IMG/VR virus record: IMGVR_UViG_3300017917_004642
Location: 1-64,000 of that record
Direction: 5' to 3' (one strand)
Source: a virus
Length of the DNA: 64,000 nucleotides
Both the position numbers and the translations under genes were made by a program. Positions within the stretch are counted from its first letter, which is position 1. Each line of letters begins with the position of its first letter. Positions 32,561 through 41,606 of the stretch are shown piece after piece. The notes under the pieces were generated by a model. It worked only from the letters and a program-made list of their open reading frames with translations. It was not told the origin of the DNA and ran no database searches.

Positions 32561-32658
32561 ATCGGAACTTTCCACTTTTTGTACGTATAATCTCCAAACG
32601 TGGTTTATCGTGCCAAATCTATACCTAATTAAAGTTTTATTAAAATTTACTAACTAGT

Positions 32659-33300
32659 ATGGAATGGCTAAAGAAATTATTCACAAAAGAAAAAAGAATG
32701 AGCTTAAAGGACAAAAGTTATGATGAGTTAGTTGAATTTCTGCATAATAAAGATTTTCAATGGCTAAAAGGTGATCAAATGGGAAATATCGAAAAGTACA
32801 AAGGTGTTGAAGTTGACACTAGTACTGGTATGACCTTCGTAAGCTTTAAGTCTGGTGGAAGAATGAACGTTGAACTCATTAATGAGTACTTGGATCTTTT
32901 TCCTTCCAATGGAAATGACTTTGGATTACAAAACGATGTTCCACCTGTTAATAAGCAAGCTCCTAAAGTAGCTGAGAAAGATATTCCTGTTACTGCTCAA
33001 CGCAAAAACACTGTATCTGTAGTGGAGCTTGAAGATTCACCGATATATACATTGCTTAAAAAGCAAAAACCTAACTGGGTGAGTGTAAACATTTCTTTGA
33101 AATTAAATTTACCCACGAAAAATCTTTACGGTATCCTTACCTCTTCGTTTGATGAAGCAGAAACTGAGGTGATTAATTACGTCACCGAGGGTATTGATAT
33201 CGAGGATATAAGGGCTGCTTTAAGCGAATCTATCTTATCTTATTACGATAAGAAAAAAACTAATATGTTGCAAAATCAAATTGAAGGTAATGGAGAATAA
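32659..33300 (+). CDS. Hypothetical, helical
   Basis: 213 residues. The basic N-terminus (MEWLKKLFTKEKRM) is followed by a small alpha/beta part containing SGGRMNVELINEYLDLFP and a C-terminal helical part. No family was recognised. Its last codons overlap the start of the Nudix-like gene, so the two are translationally linked. Confidence 0.65.
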   Translation: MEWLKKLFTKEKRMSLKDKSYDELVEFLHNKDFQWLKGDQMGNIEKYKGVEVDTSTGMTFVSFKSGGRMNVELINEYLDLFPSNGNDFGLQNDVPPVNKQAPKVAEKDIPVTAQRKNTVSVVELEDSPIYTLLKKQKPNWVSVNISLKLNLPTKNLYGILTSSFDEAETEVINYVTEGIDIEDIRAALSESILSYYDKKKTNMLQNQIEGNGE

Positions 33301-33871
33301 AACATTTTTCGAAAACGATTCATTTAAACTTGTTGAAAGGAACGGAATGGTTGGAATTATTCCACTTTTTACAAATGTCGTTGTAATGCCTTTTATTTCT
33401 GACGAGCAAGGCTTACCTCTTTCTATTGGTGTGCTAAAAGAACCAAACCCCTTTAGAGACGGCGGAATGTCAGTTTGTTTGATAACAGGAACTTCTGATG
33501 AGGATGATCCAGATCTTTTGTCGACCGCCAAAAGAGAATTAAAGGAAGAGAGCGGATTTGATGTACCAGATAATTCTAGATGGTATTTCCTTGGGTCTGT
33601 TACATCTTCTAAATTCGTAGATCATGAGCAGCCATGTTTTGCAGTAGATGTTACTGGTATAGAAAAAGGTGAACCACAGCCTGATGACAACGAAAAGGAG
33701 CAAAATATGGAATTTAAATTCATCTCTGCAAATGACGTTGTTAAGGCTAAGGATGTTTTCATCCCTGGGCTATTCCTAAAACTTTTCAAATACGTTTTGG
33801 GAATTGATATCCAGGGTCAAGAACAAGGTTTTAGCTTAGGTAAAGATAAAGGTTTTAATTTTTCAATTTAA
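33290..33871 (+). CDS. Nudix-like hydrolase, degenerate box
   Basis: 193 residues from the ATG at 33290, inside the end of the previous gene. The core KRELKEESGFDV (81-92) matches the second half of the Nudix box (REUxEExGU). The first half is not standard: the Gly and Glu expected 14 and 8 residues before R82 are Thr and Pro. The overall layout, with an N-terminal beta domain and a C-terminal segment KFISANDVVKAKDVFIPG, resembles ADP-ribose-pyrophosphatase-type members. It may hydrolyse a nucleoside diphosphate derivative, with altered metal binding. Confidence 0.7.
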   Translation: MENKTFFENDSFKLVERNGMVGIIPLFTNVVVMPFISDEQGLPLSIGVLKEPNPFRDGGMSVCLITGTSDEDDPDLLSTAKRELKEESGFDVPDNSRWYFLGSVTSSKFVDHEQPCFAVDVTGIEKGEPQPDDNEKEQNMEFKFISANDVVKAKDVFIPGLFLKLFKYVLGIDIQGQEQGFSLGKDKGFNFSI

Positions 33872-33872
33872 T

Positions 33873-34211
33873 ATGAGTAGTCAATCAAGACGCCAAAGAA
33901 GGGCAATAGCAAAACAGCTGGGTTATCTGGGCAAAAAAGAATCTGTTACAGAATTTTTAGAAAGAACTAAGAGATCCTCAGATTTTGGAAAGCAGCTTCA
34001 CACGTTACAACTGGAACAGAATATGAACTACCAGTTGGAGAACGAAAGATCGAAAAAGGCGTTACAGGAAATGGATCAGATCCAGCAAGCTATCGTTTCA
34101 AGTCCAAGTGATGAAATTGAAGCAAAATTGGATAGCGAAGCCTTTACCTTTCTGAAAGAAACATACCAAGAAGGTCCAGAGCCTAGTGCTTCTGAACTTG
34201 ATGTTTTATAA
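33873..34211 (+). CDS. Small charged helical hypothetical
   Basis: 112 residues, starting one base after the Nudix gene. The N-terminus SSQSRRQRRAIAKQLGYLGKK is very basic, the rest acidic and helical, like many small structural or nucleic-acid-binding phage proteins. No domain was recognised. Confidence 0.62.
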   Translation: MSSQSRRQRRAIAKQLGYLGKKESVTEFLERTKRSSDFGKQLHTLQLEQNMNYQLENERSKKALQEMDQIQQAIVSSPSDEIEAKLDSEAFTFLKETYQEGPEPSASELDVL

Positions 34212-34215
34212 AATA

Positions 34216-34551
34216 ATGTCAGATTGTTTGCAAGTAGCTAAGTTCGTTTTAACCAGATGTTCAGTAAAGGAAGCAAAAAAGAAATTTTGTGCCGGTGCTG
34301 ATTTTTATGTGGTTGATATAGGAAAGATAATCCGTGAGCTTGGGTACGATACTTCCTATCTAACACAGGAATCCGAATTTGTTATAAATTACTCCGTTCA
34401 GAAGAAAATTTTACAAGGAATATATAGTACTAGATGTAATGATATCTTAGTTGTGTACAAAAACATCTCAGACGATTTTGTCGATAATCTCAAAGAGTTT
34501 CTCGATGGAAGATCTGAAGAAGGTTTAGAGTACGTAATAGAGATATTATAA
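34216..34551 (+). CDS. Small hypothetical
   Basis: 111 residues from the ATG at 34216; an in-frame ATG at 34201 and GTG at 34186 overlap the preceding gene. Contains VVDIGKIIRELGYD and YVIEIL at the end; no family was recognised. It is the last gene before the tail module. Confidence 0.58.
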   Translation: MSDCLQVAKFVLTRCSVKEAKKKFCAGADFYVVDIGKIIRELGYDTSYLTQESEFVINYSVQKKILQGIYSTRCNDILVVYKNISDDFVDNLKEFLDGRSEEGLEYVIEIL

Positions 34552-34566
34552 AAATAAGTACTATAG

Positions 34567-36480
34567 ATGCCAGGAAGCCAATTCCAAGGAACAAATACAC
34601 CAACCCCAGGAAATACTTTTTCAGTAGCAGATGGATTATTAAATCCAACTCTAAAAGAGTATTGGTTTGGTTCTAGGGAAGCTGCCCAGCAAGAGATATC
34701 TGCTGATATAACTTCTCGGTGGTCAAACTTAGGTAGTGCAAATCCATTAAAGGGTCCAACTGCAAGATCGTTATTTTATAATGCTGCAAATCTTTATGGT
34801 GACGACGCCAAATATGGACAATTTCTCTTTTATTCTTTTTCTAATAACCAGAATACTTTTAGACAAGAATACTATCAATCAGAGCAAACTGAATTTAATC
34901 CATTTATTTCTTCTGTTGCTTCTAAAAACCCATCTGCCGGTGCTTTAGTCAGGGAAACAAACAACAATCTTACTGCAACACAAAGTGACCAAATTGGTAA
35001 CGATGTGAATACTGGAAATAATACCATTGGTAATCCAAGTAAAATTATAGGCGGAGCATCGGCTCCCTATTACTGGAGAGATTTTTTATATTGCAAGTAC
35101 TATGGTGCAATTCCAAATAACTACATGATTACTTTAAGAAGATTCCCTGCTCCAATGCGGGACAATCTATCAATCCCAACACAGTTGTTACAAAGTAATC
35201 TTTACAGAAAAAAAGGAGCAGGAAGACCTGTAGCACAGGCAGTTACCTGGTGGGGACCAAATACCGGAAACAGCTTAAATGATGTAGTTTCATTTACTAC
35301 CGGATTAAATTGGGATTCCAAAACTCAAGCTGAGATAGCAAATGTCGAAGGATTTGATCAGGGATTCTTTAAAACTGTTTTAGGTAGGGCTTTTGGAGCG
35401 GCAGCAGGAGCAGTTGGTGGAGCTGGTGTTTTAGCAGCAATGGGAGATGCAGCATCTGTAGTAATTGCTTCAACTGATAGCGGAAGATCTGAAATTACGA
35501 TGCCTAAGATCAACCAGGCTTTGCGTGATAAATTCAGCACAAACAACGGTCCATTATCTGATTTCATTTTTAATCCAGTAGATACAGTCGATTCAACTTA
35601 TTTCAGAGCAAGAGGGCTTAATTTTCAAGCTGGCCCAATTGATTTAAAATTCCACTATGAACTAACTTCTGTTGGTGAGGTTAACACCAAAGCTGCAATG
35701 GTGGATATTATCGGAAATCTATTAGCACTTGGAACAAACTATGGAAACTTCTTAACCCCAGACGTTAGATACGATAATGGGTTTCCTGCTATTGGATTCC
35801 CTGGTGGCGATAAAGGTCTATTCAAATTTTATTCTGATCCATTAGGTTGGACAAAAAAAGCAATTCAGTATTTAGCAGATCCTAACGGTACAACTAATGA
35901 AGATCCTGAGTTGGAAGAATTTAGAAGAGCACAGACCGAAATTGACCAGTCTGTTCAACAATTGGAAAGTGTAATTAGCCAAATTTCATCCGAAGGTGGG
36001 GACTTGGACAGTTTAGCAAAACAACTTGACGGACCATTGGGTAATATTCTTGCTTATGCACTTGCTGACGATCTTATTGAAAAGGTTGCAGTTCCTTTAT
36101 CTTTGAAGACCGGAGCTCCTGTTGGAGAATGGCATCTTGTAGTTGGCAATCCGATGAACCCTGTTGCTATGATAGGAAACCTCATCTGTAAGGGAGTTAA
36201 GATTGAATTTGGCGAAGTTTTAGGACCTGACGATTTTCCAACCGAGGTTATTGCAACTTTCACTTTAGAACACGGCAGAGACAGAGAAAGAGGCGAAATT
36301 GAGTCAATGTTCAATCGTGGAGATGGAAGATTATATCAAAGTAATTTACCAACTTATTCGAATACGCAATCCCTTGCAAACGTTGCACTTACTGACGGTA
36401 GCAGTATACCTGTAGATCAGACTGATTCTACACTCTCGAATCCTTATGGGTTCTTCAACGATTTCCAATTTGGTAACTAA
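34567..36480 (+). CDS. Large tail/baseplate structural protein
   Basis: 637 residues, first gene of the tail module. It is Gly/Asn/Ser-rich with aromatic patches such as APYYWRDFLYCKYYGAIPNNYM (about 159-180). NYMITLRRFPAPMRDNL is a striking motif. A Gly/Ala-rich helix (FGAAAGAVGGAGVLAAMGDAA) lies in the middle and a beta-rich C-terminus contains WHLVVGNPMNPVAMIG. I cannot assign a T4 gene. Its place just before the gp53-like and hub-like genes suggests a baseplate or tube-end protein. Confidence 0.65.
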   Translation: MPGSQFQGTNTPTPGNTFSVADGLLNPTLKEYWFGSREAAQQEISADITSRWSNLGSANPLKGPTARSLFYNAANLYGDDAKYGQFLFYSFSNNQNTFRQEYYQSEQTEFNPFISSVASKNPSAGALVRETNNNLTATQSDQIGNDVNTGNNTIGNPSKIIGGASAPYYWRDFLYCKYYGAIPNNYMITLRRFPAPMRDNLSIPTQLLQSNLYRKKGAGRPVAQAVTWWGPNTGNSLNDVVSFTTGLNWDSKTQAEIANVEGFDQGFFKTVLGRAFGAAAGAVGGAGVLAAMGDAASVVIASTDSGRSEITMPKINQALRDKFSTNNGPLSDFIFNPVDTVDSTYFRARGLNFQAGPIDLKFHYELTSVGEVNTKAAMVDIIGNLLALGTNYGNFLTPDVRYDNGFPAIGFPGGDKGLFKFYSDPLGWTKKAIQYLADPNGTTNEDPELEEFRRAQTEIDQSVQQLESVISQISSEGGDLDSLAKQLDGPLGNILAYALADDLIEKVAVPLSLKTGAPVGEWHLVVGNPMNPVAMIGNLICKGVKIEFGEVLGPDDFPTEVIATFTLEHGRDRERGEIESMFNRGDGRLYQSNLPTYSNTQSLANVALTDGSSIPVDQTDSTLSNPYGFFNDFQFGN

Positions 36481-36485
36481 TAATC

Positions 36486-37085
36486 ATGCTTAACATAGAT
36501 ACACTTTACAGAAATAAAAGTATATTTAATCCCAATAAGGAGTTACAGAACCAAGGGGTTGGTATATGGGATCTTACTGGTGGATCCATGTCATATAGAA
36601 ACATTAATCTTAAGATAACCGGATATCAGCTGGTTAGAGAAGAGTTTCAAATGAGACCGGACCAGATTGCTTTCCAAACGTACGGTGATCTTTCCTACAC
36701 GGGTTCTCTGATGAAGATTAATGGTATATCAAACCCATTTGCAGTCAAAGAAGGAAATCTTTTTGTGATACCTACACAAGAAAGAATTGATGCTGCATTC
36801 GATCTTAAGCAAGCAACTATTTTGCAGTCTAATACTACTAGTAACCCAAACCAGCAATTTAGGAATATTCAAGAGCAAAAGAAATTTAAGATCAGTAATT
36901 CTAGACAAAAGTTTCTTGAACTCAGAGGTAAAGCTAAAAATCCAGTTGCACAAATTATACCTTCCAACTTAACACAAGCAGGGGAAAGACAAACTGTTAG
37001 AACTAATGTTGTAATTGGACTTGCACCTGATGTAAGCAATGCAGCACCAAATCCAGCAGGAAATCTTAATTCCAATCCGACATAA
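36486..37085 (+). CDS. gp53: Baseplate wedge protein, gp53/LysM-like
   Basis: 199 residues. The segment DLSYTGSLMKINGISNPFAVKEGNLFVIPT (key residues about 64-97) has the LysM-like form seen in T4 gp53 and in tail-assembly LysM proteins: a short helix-turn, then NPFxxKEGxxFxIP. The rest is an N-terminal beta part and a disordered C-terminus. It probably links wedge and hub. The neighbour order (gp53-like, hub-like, unknown, gp5-like) supports a baseplate role. T4 gp53 has a similar length. Confidence 0.6.
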   Translation: MLNIDTLYRNKSIFNPNKELQNQGVGIWDLTGGSMSYRNINLKITGYQLVREEFQMRPDQIAFQTYGDLSYTGSLMKINGISNPFAVKEGNLFVIPTQERIDAAFDLKQATILQSNTTSNPNQQFRNIQEQKKFKISNSRQKFLELRGKAKNPVAQIIPSNLTQAGERQTVRTNVVIGLAPDVSNAAPNPAGNLNSNPT

Positions 37086-37087
37086 TT

Positions 37088-38590
37088 ATGGCAGCAGAGG
37101 ATATTGTCATACAAAACATTGCCAGAACCAGCATCCAAATAGATGAACTCGTAGTTCCAAATAGAACTGGAGGTCCAAACGCTGGTTTAGATGACGCACT
37201 TATGGACGCCGATGATAAATCATTCGGTGGTTATAGACCTGTAGTTTTCATCAACGGGTATTATGTTGAAAAATACCTTGAATTCTTTGAACTTGACATG
37301 ACTGGATTTTTGCCTGTTATAAGATTTAAATTCACAATGGGAAATCCACTTTTTATAAGTGTTAACTATCCAACTGATGGTGACATAGTGTCTGTGTATT
37401 TTAGATCCTGGGTAAGCGTTTATAGACCATTAAGAATGGATTTTAATGTTCTAAGCGTGAGATCTTCTCCATCCGAGAACTCTGAGGGGACAGGTCTTAC
37501 TTTCACCATATTAGGCGAGACTAGAATTCCTGGTTTATATAATGAGGTTTCGAAAGCATTTAGAACAAGAACATCGTACGATACACTCTTTGACATCTCT
37601 CAGGATTTAGATCTTGGGTTTTCGACAAACGAAGCCGAGGTTGTTGATACTATGACCTGGATCTGTCCAAATTTATCCTATTATGATTTCATCAAGGAGG
37701 TTGTGAGCAGATCTTATAAAGATGATAGAAGCTTCTTCACATCCTTTATCGACGGGTACTACAATCTAAATTTCGTAAATCTGAACAATCAGCTAAGTAC
37801 TAATGATGTAGCACAGACATGCAAAGTAATTAGAGGCTTAAGAACAGGAACTGCTGATGATACTGCATTTGCTAAAACCGAATTAAGCGAAGTAGAAGTT
37901 GGCTTGCTACTGACCAATGAAAAAGGAGCGGCAGATTTACCATTCTATATTTCTGGTTATACGTTGCTTTCAAAAGCTGGAAACGTGACAAATCACAGAG
38001 GCTATGTCCAAGAAGTACAATTTTGGGATGAAGGATTGGTAACAGACAATCCACTTGAAAGATACATTTCTTATTCCGTTGAATCCATAACAACCGAGAA
38101 CGTTGGTGAAAATATGATTCTCCAAAAAGGAAGAGCAAAGGAAAATGAATATCTAAAAGAGTACAGAAAAAACTGGTATGGTGTACTAAATAATTACGCC
38201 GATGGTGGAGTGCACGAAAATTTTATTCAAGCCCTAATTCAAAACGAATTCAACAACGACGATCTTCACAAGTTTACTCTCCAAGTTGAGACTAATTCCT
38301 ATTTTGGTGGATTCTACAGAGGTCAAGTTATTCCTGTTGCAATATACGTGAATGAACAGGGAATAAGAAAGCAAAACGCTGGAGCAAACAACAACCAAAA
38401 TCCAGAGCAAAGTATTAATCCTGTATTGGATCGTTTTCTTTCTGGAATCTATGTAATTACCGGAATGCAGGTAAACTACGACAGGTATAAAGGAATCTAT
38501 ATGGTATTAAATCTCAATAAAAGAGAATGGACACTTAACAGTGCTGGTCAATTCCCGAAAGCATTCCCTCTAAATCTTGTAACCGGATAA
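37088..38590 (+). CDS. Baseplate hub protein, gp27/gpD-like
   Basis: 500 residues. The pattern of the middle part (SYDTLFDISQDLDLGF... VDTMTWICPNLSYYDFIKEV) is typical of hub proteins of the gp27/gpD/VgrG-head class, where a beta-barrel pair is followed by such a helical linker. The C-terminal part (FTLQVETNSYFGGFYRGQVI and NLNKREWTLNS) would be the second barrel. It should form the trimeric hub that carries the spike. The gp5-like spike gene is two genes downstream. Confidence 0.58.
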   Translation: MAAEDIVIQNIARTSIQIDELVVPNRTGGPNAGLDDALMDADDKSFGGYRPVVFINGYYVEKYLEFFELDMTGFLPVIRFKFTMGNPLFISVNYPTDGDIVSVYFRSWVSVYRPLRMDFNVLSVRSSPSENSEGTGLTFTILGETRIPGLYNEVSKAFRTRTSYDTLFDISQDLDLGFSTNEAEVVDTMTWICPNLSYYDFIKEVVSRSYKDDRSFFTSFIDGYYNLNFVNLNNQLSTNDVAQTCKVIRGLRTGTADDTAFAKTELSEVEVGLLLTNEKGAADLPFYISGYTLLSKAGNVTNHRGYVQEVQFWDEGLVTDNPLERYISYSVESITTENVGENMILQKGRAKENEYLKEYRKNWYGVLNNYADGGVHENFIQALIQNEFNNDDLHKFTLQVETNSYFGGFYRGQVIPVAIYVNEQGIRKQNAGANNNQNPEQSINPVLDRFLSGIYVITGMQVNYDRYKGIYMVLNLNKREWTLNSAGQFPKAFPLNLVTG

Positions 38591-38613
38591 ATAATAAAAA
38601 GAAAAACACTTAG

Positions 38614-40932
38614 ATGGGAATTCAGGCAACAGATAAAAATCGTACTCTCTTTCTCAAGGGGTTTAAACTTTCAGACCAGGGTAAGAACGAAGATCCAACA
38701 TATCTTGGATTTAAATTCGTTTTTGACTTTGGTGCTTTGCCCGTTGATCCTGAATTTGGCTGGGCACCTAGTCCATTGTTAAGAGTGAATAATTACACTC
38801 CCGGAAACGGTGCAGGAATTGCATCTGGACTGCAGAATCCGTTTGGCCAGCCTGCTTATAATTTAGGTGGGCCTATTTATTATTCTGCATACAATTACCT
38901 TCTACAAAGAGAAGGTGCTTTTGCTGGTACATCCAACCAAATTAAAAGAGCACAAGCACTTAGACAATTTCAGGTTTTATTGAATGACATTAACACAAAT
39001 TCACCTTGGTTTTTCCAATCTGTTGAAGGTCTTAATGAATTGGAAAAAGTTAAAATATCTGGGTTTCAAACAGAAGGCGAGGTGGACGATTTCAATCCTC
39101 AGAGAACGTCAGGAAAGGTTCTAACGATAAACTGTTTGGAATCTATAAATTTAAGGATTTCCGCTTTAGCTAACCTTTACAATCAGGCAGTTTTCGATGC
39201 AGATAATATGAGATGGCTGGTTCCCAGGAACATGCGAAAATTTACTATGTGGATTTTCGTCACCGAGATTAGAAATTTCTATAAAACTTCAAGACTTACC
39301 GGTTCTTCTACAGTCCTAGCTGCATTAGATAATCTTTCGTCTACACTAACAACGAACCGAAATCCGGGTTCGAATATCCAGGTAAATGACACTGGCCAAT
39401 ATTCTGTTGATGGTTATAATCTTTCAGATCCTGTTGAAAATATGTCAGGAAATCCTGGTAACTCTTTTTCAAGCTTTGTTTCTAATGCGTTCAGTCAGTC
39501 TGGTGTTCAAAGTGACGCTCAAGCTTTTAGAAACCAATCGGATCAGAGTGGAATTAAGCCTGTCTTGATTTACGAATGCCAGCAGTGCGAATTTGATTTC
39601 AGCGAAAGCACACCTTTGAAATCCTCTGTCGATATGGGTTCAAGCACTGCTGATCCAGAAAACCAAAGCTTTAAGATTCACGTCGGAAAGGTTAGGATGA
39701 AAAATCAATACCCGAACATTAGGGTCGATAAGAAGCCATTAATTCTAGCAGATGGAACTTATCAGGATAGAACTTCTGTTTATGTCTATGACGATTCGTT
39801 AAGTATCGAGAGGTTGGCATCATTGGGAAATGAGCTTATTTCCAATTTTACCACAGCAGCTATTAACGACCTAGTAAATGAAGGAGTCAATCAATTTGTT
39901 AATCCTCTACTAAGCGGTGTAAACCAATCCCTTCTTGGCAACATATATTCATTCAACCCATCACAGCTTGGAAGGCTTACAAATCAGAATGGAAATTTTG
40001 CTTTTAATAATGCGCAGAATTTTTTAAATGGTGCTGCAGAAACTGGGATAGATAACATTTTCAAAGGCAACCTACCAAACCCACAAACTATGGGACTTGG
40101 AGGTCCGCAAGAAAGAGCATATCCACCAATAAATCCTCCACAGGACGTTTACCCAAATGTACCTGGGACAGATCAGGGTGTTCCAGATAGAGTATACCCA
40201 GCCCCAGTAGGAGACGCTTATCCAAATGTACCCGGACCTGATCTTGGAGTACCTGATAGAGTTTATCCTCCTTCTCAGGGAGATGCTTATCCAGATGTTC
40301 CTGGGTTTGATCTTGGAGTACCTGATAGAGTATATCCTGCACCCGGCGGTGATGTTTACGATAGAGTACCTGGACCTGATCTTGGAGTACCTGATAGAGT
40401 TTACGTAGCTCCGGGTGGAGATGCTTATCCAGATGTACCCGGTTCTGATCTGGGAGTACCAGATAGAGCATACCCAGCACCCGGCGGGGATGCGTATCCA
40501 AATGTACCTGGACCTGATCTTGGAGTACCAGATAGAAATTACACTACACCACCTTTGGGTGATGCATACGGGACTGTCCCTGGATCGGATCTAGGTGTTC
40601 CTGCCAGAAAATATCCACAGTTTAATGAGGATGTATACACAAACACTTTTACACCAGATTCTTTAAATCCTGAAGTTGTCTATCCTCCTTCAGAGTTATT
40701 GAACATAGGTGGTGAATTAAGATCCCCTGAAAATTCATTCTCTTCCCCTCCTAGTGCGGTATATCAGTCAGAAGCATTCGCGTATCAAAGGGGTGATATA
40801 GGAAAAGTGTACCCACCGACACTTGGTGATTTTATAATAGAACCTCCATTAAATCTTGGTAATTCTAAGCCATCTAATAAATTCAACCCAAGTCTTGGTA
40901 CATTCAACCCAGACACTTCTGAAGAACAATAA
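38614..40932 (+). CDS. Tail/baseplate protein with proline-rich repeat tail
   Basis: 772 residues. The N-terminal 470 residues are folded-looking, with ESINLRISALANLYNQAVFD and RWLVPRNMRKFTMWIFVTEI (about 190-230) and a CQQCEFDFSES segment. No family was recognised. Residues about 511-672 are seven copies of a 23-24-residue unit of the form DAYPNVPGPDLGVPDRVYP. This gives an extended, proline-rich arm, possibly a tether or a surface for partner binding. It sits between the hub-like and gp5-like genes, so it is likely part of the central baseplate or tube end. Confidence 0.65.
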   Translation: MGIQATDKNRTLFLKGFKLSDQGKNEDPTYLGFKFVFDFGALPVDPEFGWAPSPLLRVNNYTPGNGAGIASGLQNPFGQPAYNLGGPIYYSAYNYLLQREGAFAGTSNQIKRAQALRQFQVLLNDINTNSPWFFQSVEGLNELEKVKISGFQTEGEVDDFNPQRTSGKVLTINCLESINLRISALANLYNQAVFDADNMRWLVPRNMRKFTMWIFVTEIRNFYKTSRLTGSSTVLAALDNLSSTLTTNRNPGSNIQVNDTGQYSVDGYNLSDPVENMSGNPGNSFSSFVSNAFSQSGVQSDAQAFRNQSDQSGIKPVLIYECQQCEFDFSESTPLKSSVDMGSSTADPENQSFKIHVGKVRMKNQYPNIRVDKKPLILADGTYQDRTSVYVYDDSLSIERLASLGNELISNFTTAAINDLVNEGVNQFVNPLLSGVNQSLLGNIYSFNPSQLGRLTNQNGNFAFNNAQNFLNGAAETGIDNIFKGNLPNPQTMGLGGPQERAYPPINPPQDVYPNVPGTDQGVPDRVYPAPVGDAYPNVPGPDLGVPDRVYPPSQGDAYPDVPGFDLGVPDRVYPAPGGDVYDRVPGPDLGVPDRVYVAPGGDAYPDVPGSDLGVPDRAYPAPGGDAYPNVPGPDLGVPDRNYTTPPLGDAYGTVPGSDLGVPARKYPQFNEDVYTNTFTPDSLNPEVVYPPSELLNIGGELRSPENSFSSPPSAVYQSEAFAYQRGDIGKVYPPTLGDFIIEPPLNLGNSKPSNKFNPSLGTFNPDTSEEQ
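40144..40629 (+). repeat. Seven tandem 69-72-bp units (proline-rich)
   Basis: Seven in-frame copies encoding variants of DAYPNVPGPDLGVPDRVYPAPGG. Near-identical core GVPDR in six units and GVPAR in the last. A diverged eighth unit follows. The antisense ORF over this region is a by-product of the repeat. Confidence 0.92.
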
Positions 40933-40934
40933 CT

Positions 40935-41603
40935 ATGTCATCACCACGATTATACCTTGGAGAAATTGTTGATATTAACGACCCTAGAAAAGAAGGCAGG
41001 GCTCGTGTAAAAGTATTTGGCCTTTTTGATAACATCGAAGTTCAAGATACCCCTTGGGCAGATCAGATTAGCGGTCTGTCTTTTGGTAAAAATGGAAGTG
41101 GTGGAATAACAATACCTAGACTAGGGGCTGTTGTTGCAGTTGAATTTGACGGGCAGAATTACTACAAGATGTCGTACCATTACGAAAAGGAAAGTGCTCC
41201 CGATCTTCTTGCAGAGATTGCAGATTCGTATGAAGGAGCACAATCTATTTGGTATGATGGTGATGCTCTACCCGGACCACTTAAACTGTTTTACACCAGA
41301 AAAAAGGGAGCGGTATTCTCTTTAGGCGACGCAAAAATACAGCTTGATACACAAGACGGCGGACAACTAAGAGTTGTAATTGAAATGGGCCAGGATCAGA
41401 TTAGAATGGAAAATAACAAGGTTATAATCAATTCTAATAACATTGAGCTTGGTGAGAATGCAATTCAATCTGTAATCAAAGGAAATCTCTTCCAAACATA
41501 CTTTAATAGTCATACACACATTGGGAATCTTGGAGCTCCAACAAGTCCACCAGTAATACCATCGGATCCTTCGCATTTGTCTAATGTTTCTAAAACTCTT
41601 TAA
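40935..41603 (+). CDS. gp5: Baseplate spike protein, gp5 OB-fold / gpV-like
   Basis: 222 residues. The N-terminal OB domain is plain: YLGEIVDINDPRKEGRARVKVFG (4-26, key residues), TPWADQI (39-45), GGITIPRLGAVVAVEF (56-71). The following strand-rich region (VIEMGQDQIRMENNKVIINSNNIELGENA) is a short beta-helix spike. The C-terminal NSHTHIGNLGAPTSPP is the usual end of such proteins. There is no lysozyme domain, unlike T4 gp5. It forms the membrane-piercing tip on the hub. Confidence 0.87.
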   Translation: MSSPRLYLGEIVDINDPRKEGRARVKVFGLFDNIEVQDTPWADQISGLSFGKNGSGGITIPRLGAVVAVEFDGQNYYKMSYHYEKESAPDLLAEIADSYEGAQSIWYDGDALPGPLKLFYTRKKGAVFSLGDAKIQLDTQDGGQLRVVIEMGQDQIRMENNKVIINSNNIELGENAIQSVIKGNLFQTYFNSHTHIGNLGAPTSPPVIPSDPSHLSNVSKTL

Positions 41604-41606
41604 TCC

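Noticed and set aside
35358-35567. Minus-strand ORF rich in Ala and Pro
   Set aside because: Shadow of a Gly/Ala-rich stretch in the tail protein on the + strand.
40088-40501. 137-codon minus-strand ORF rich in Leu, Gln and His
   Set aside because: It is the antisense shadow of the proline-rich repeat and shows no independent start signal.
40935-41603. Lysozyme domain in the gp5-like spike
   Set aside because: The protein has only the OB domain and a short strand-rich spike; no room or motif for T4-type lysozyme.
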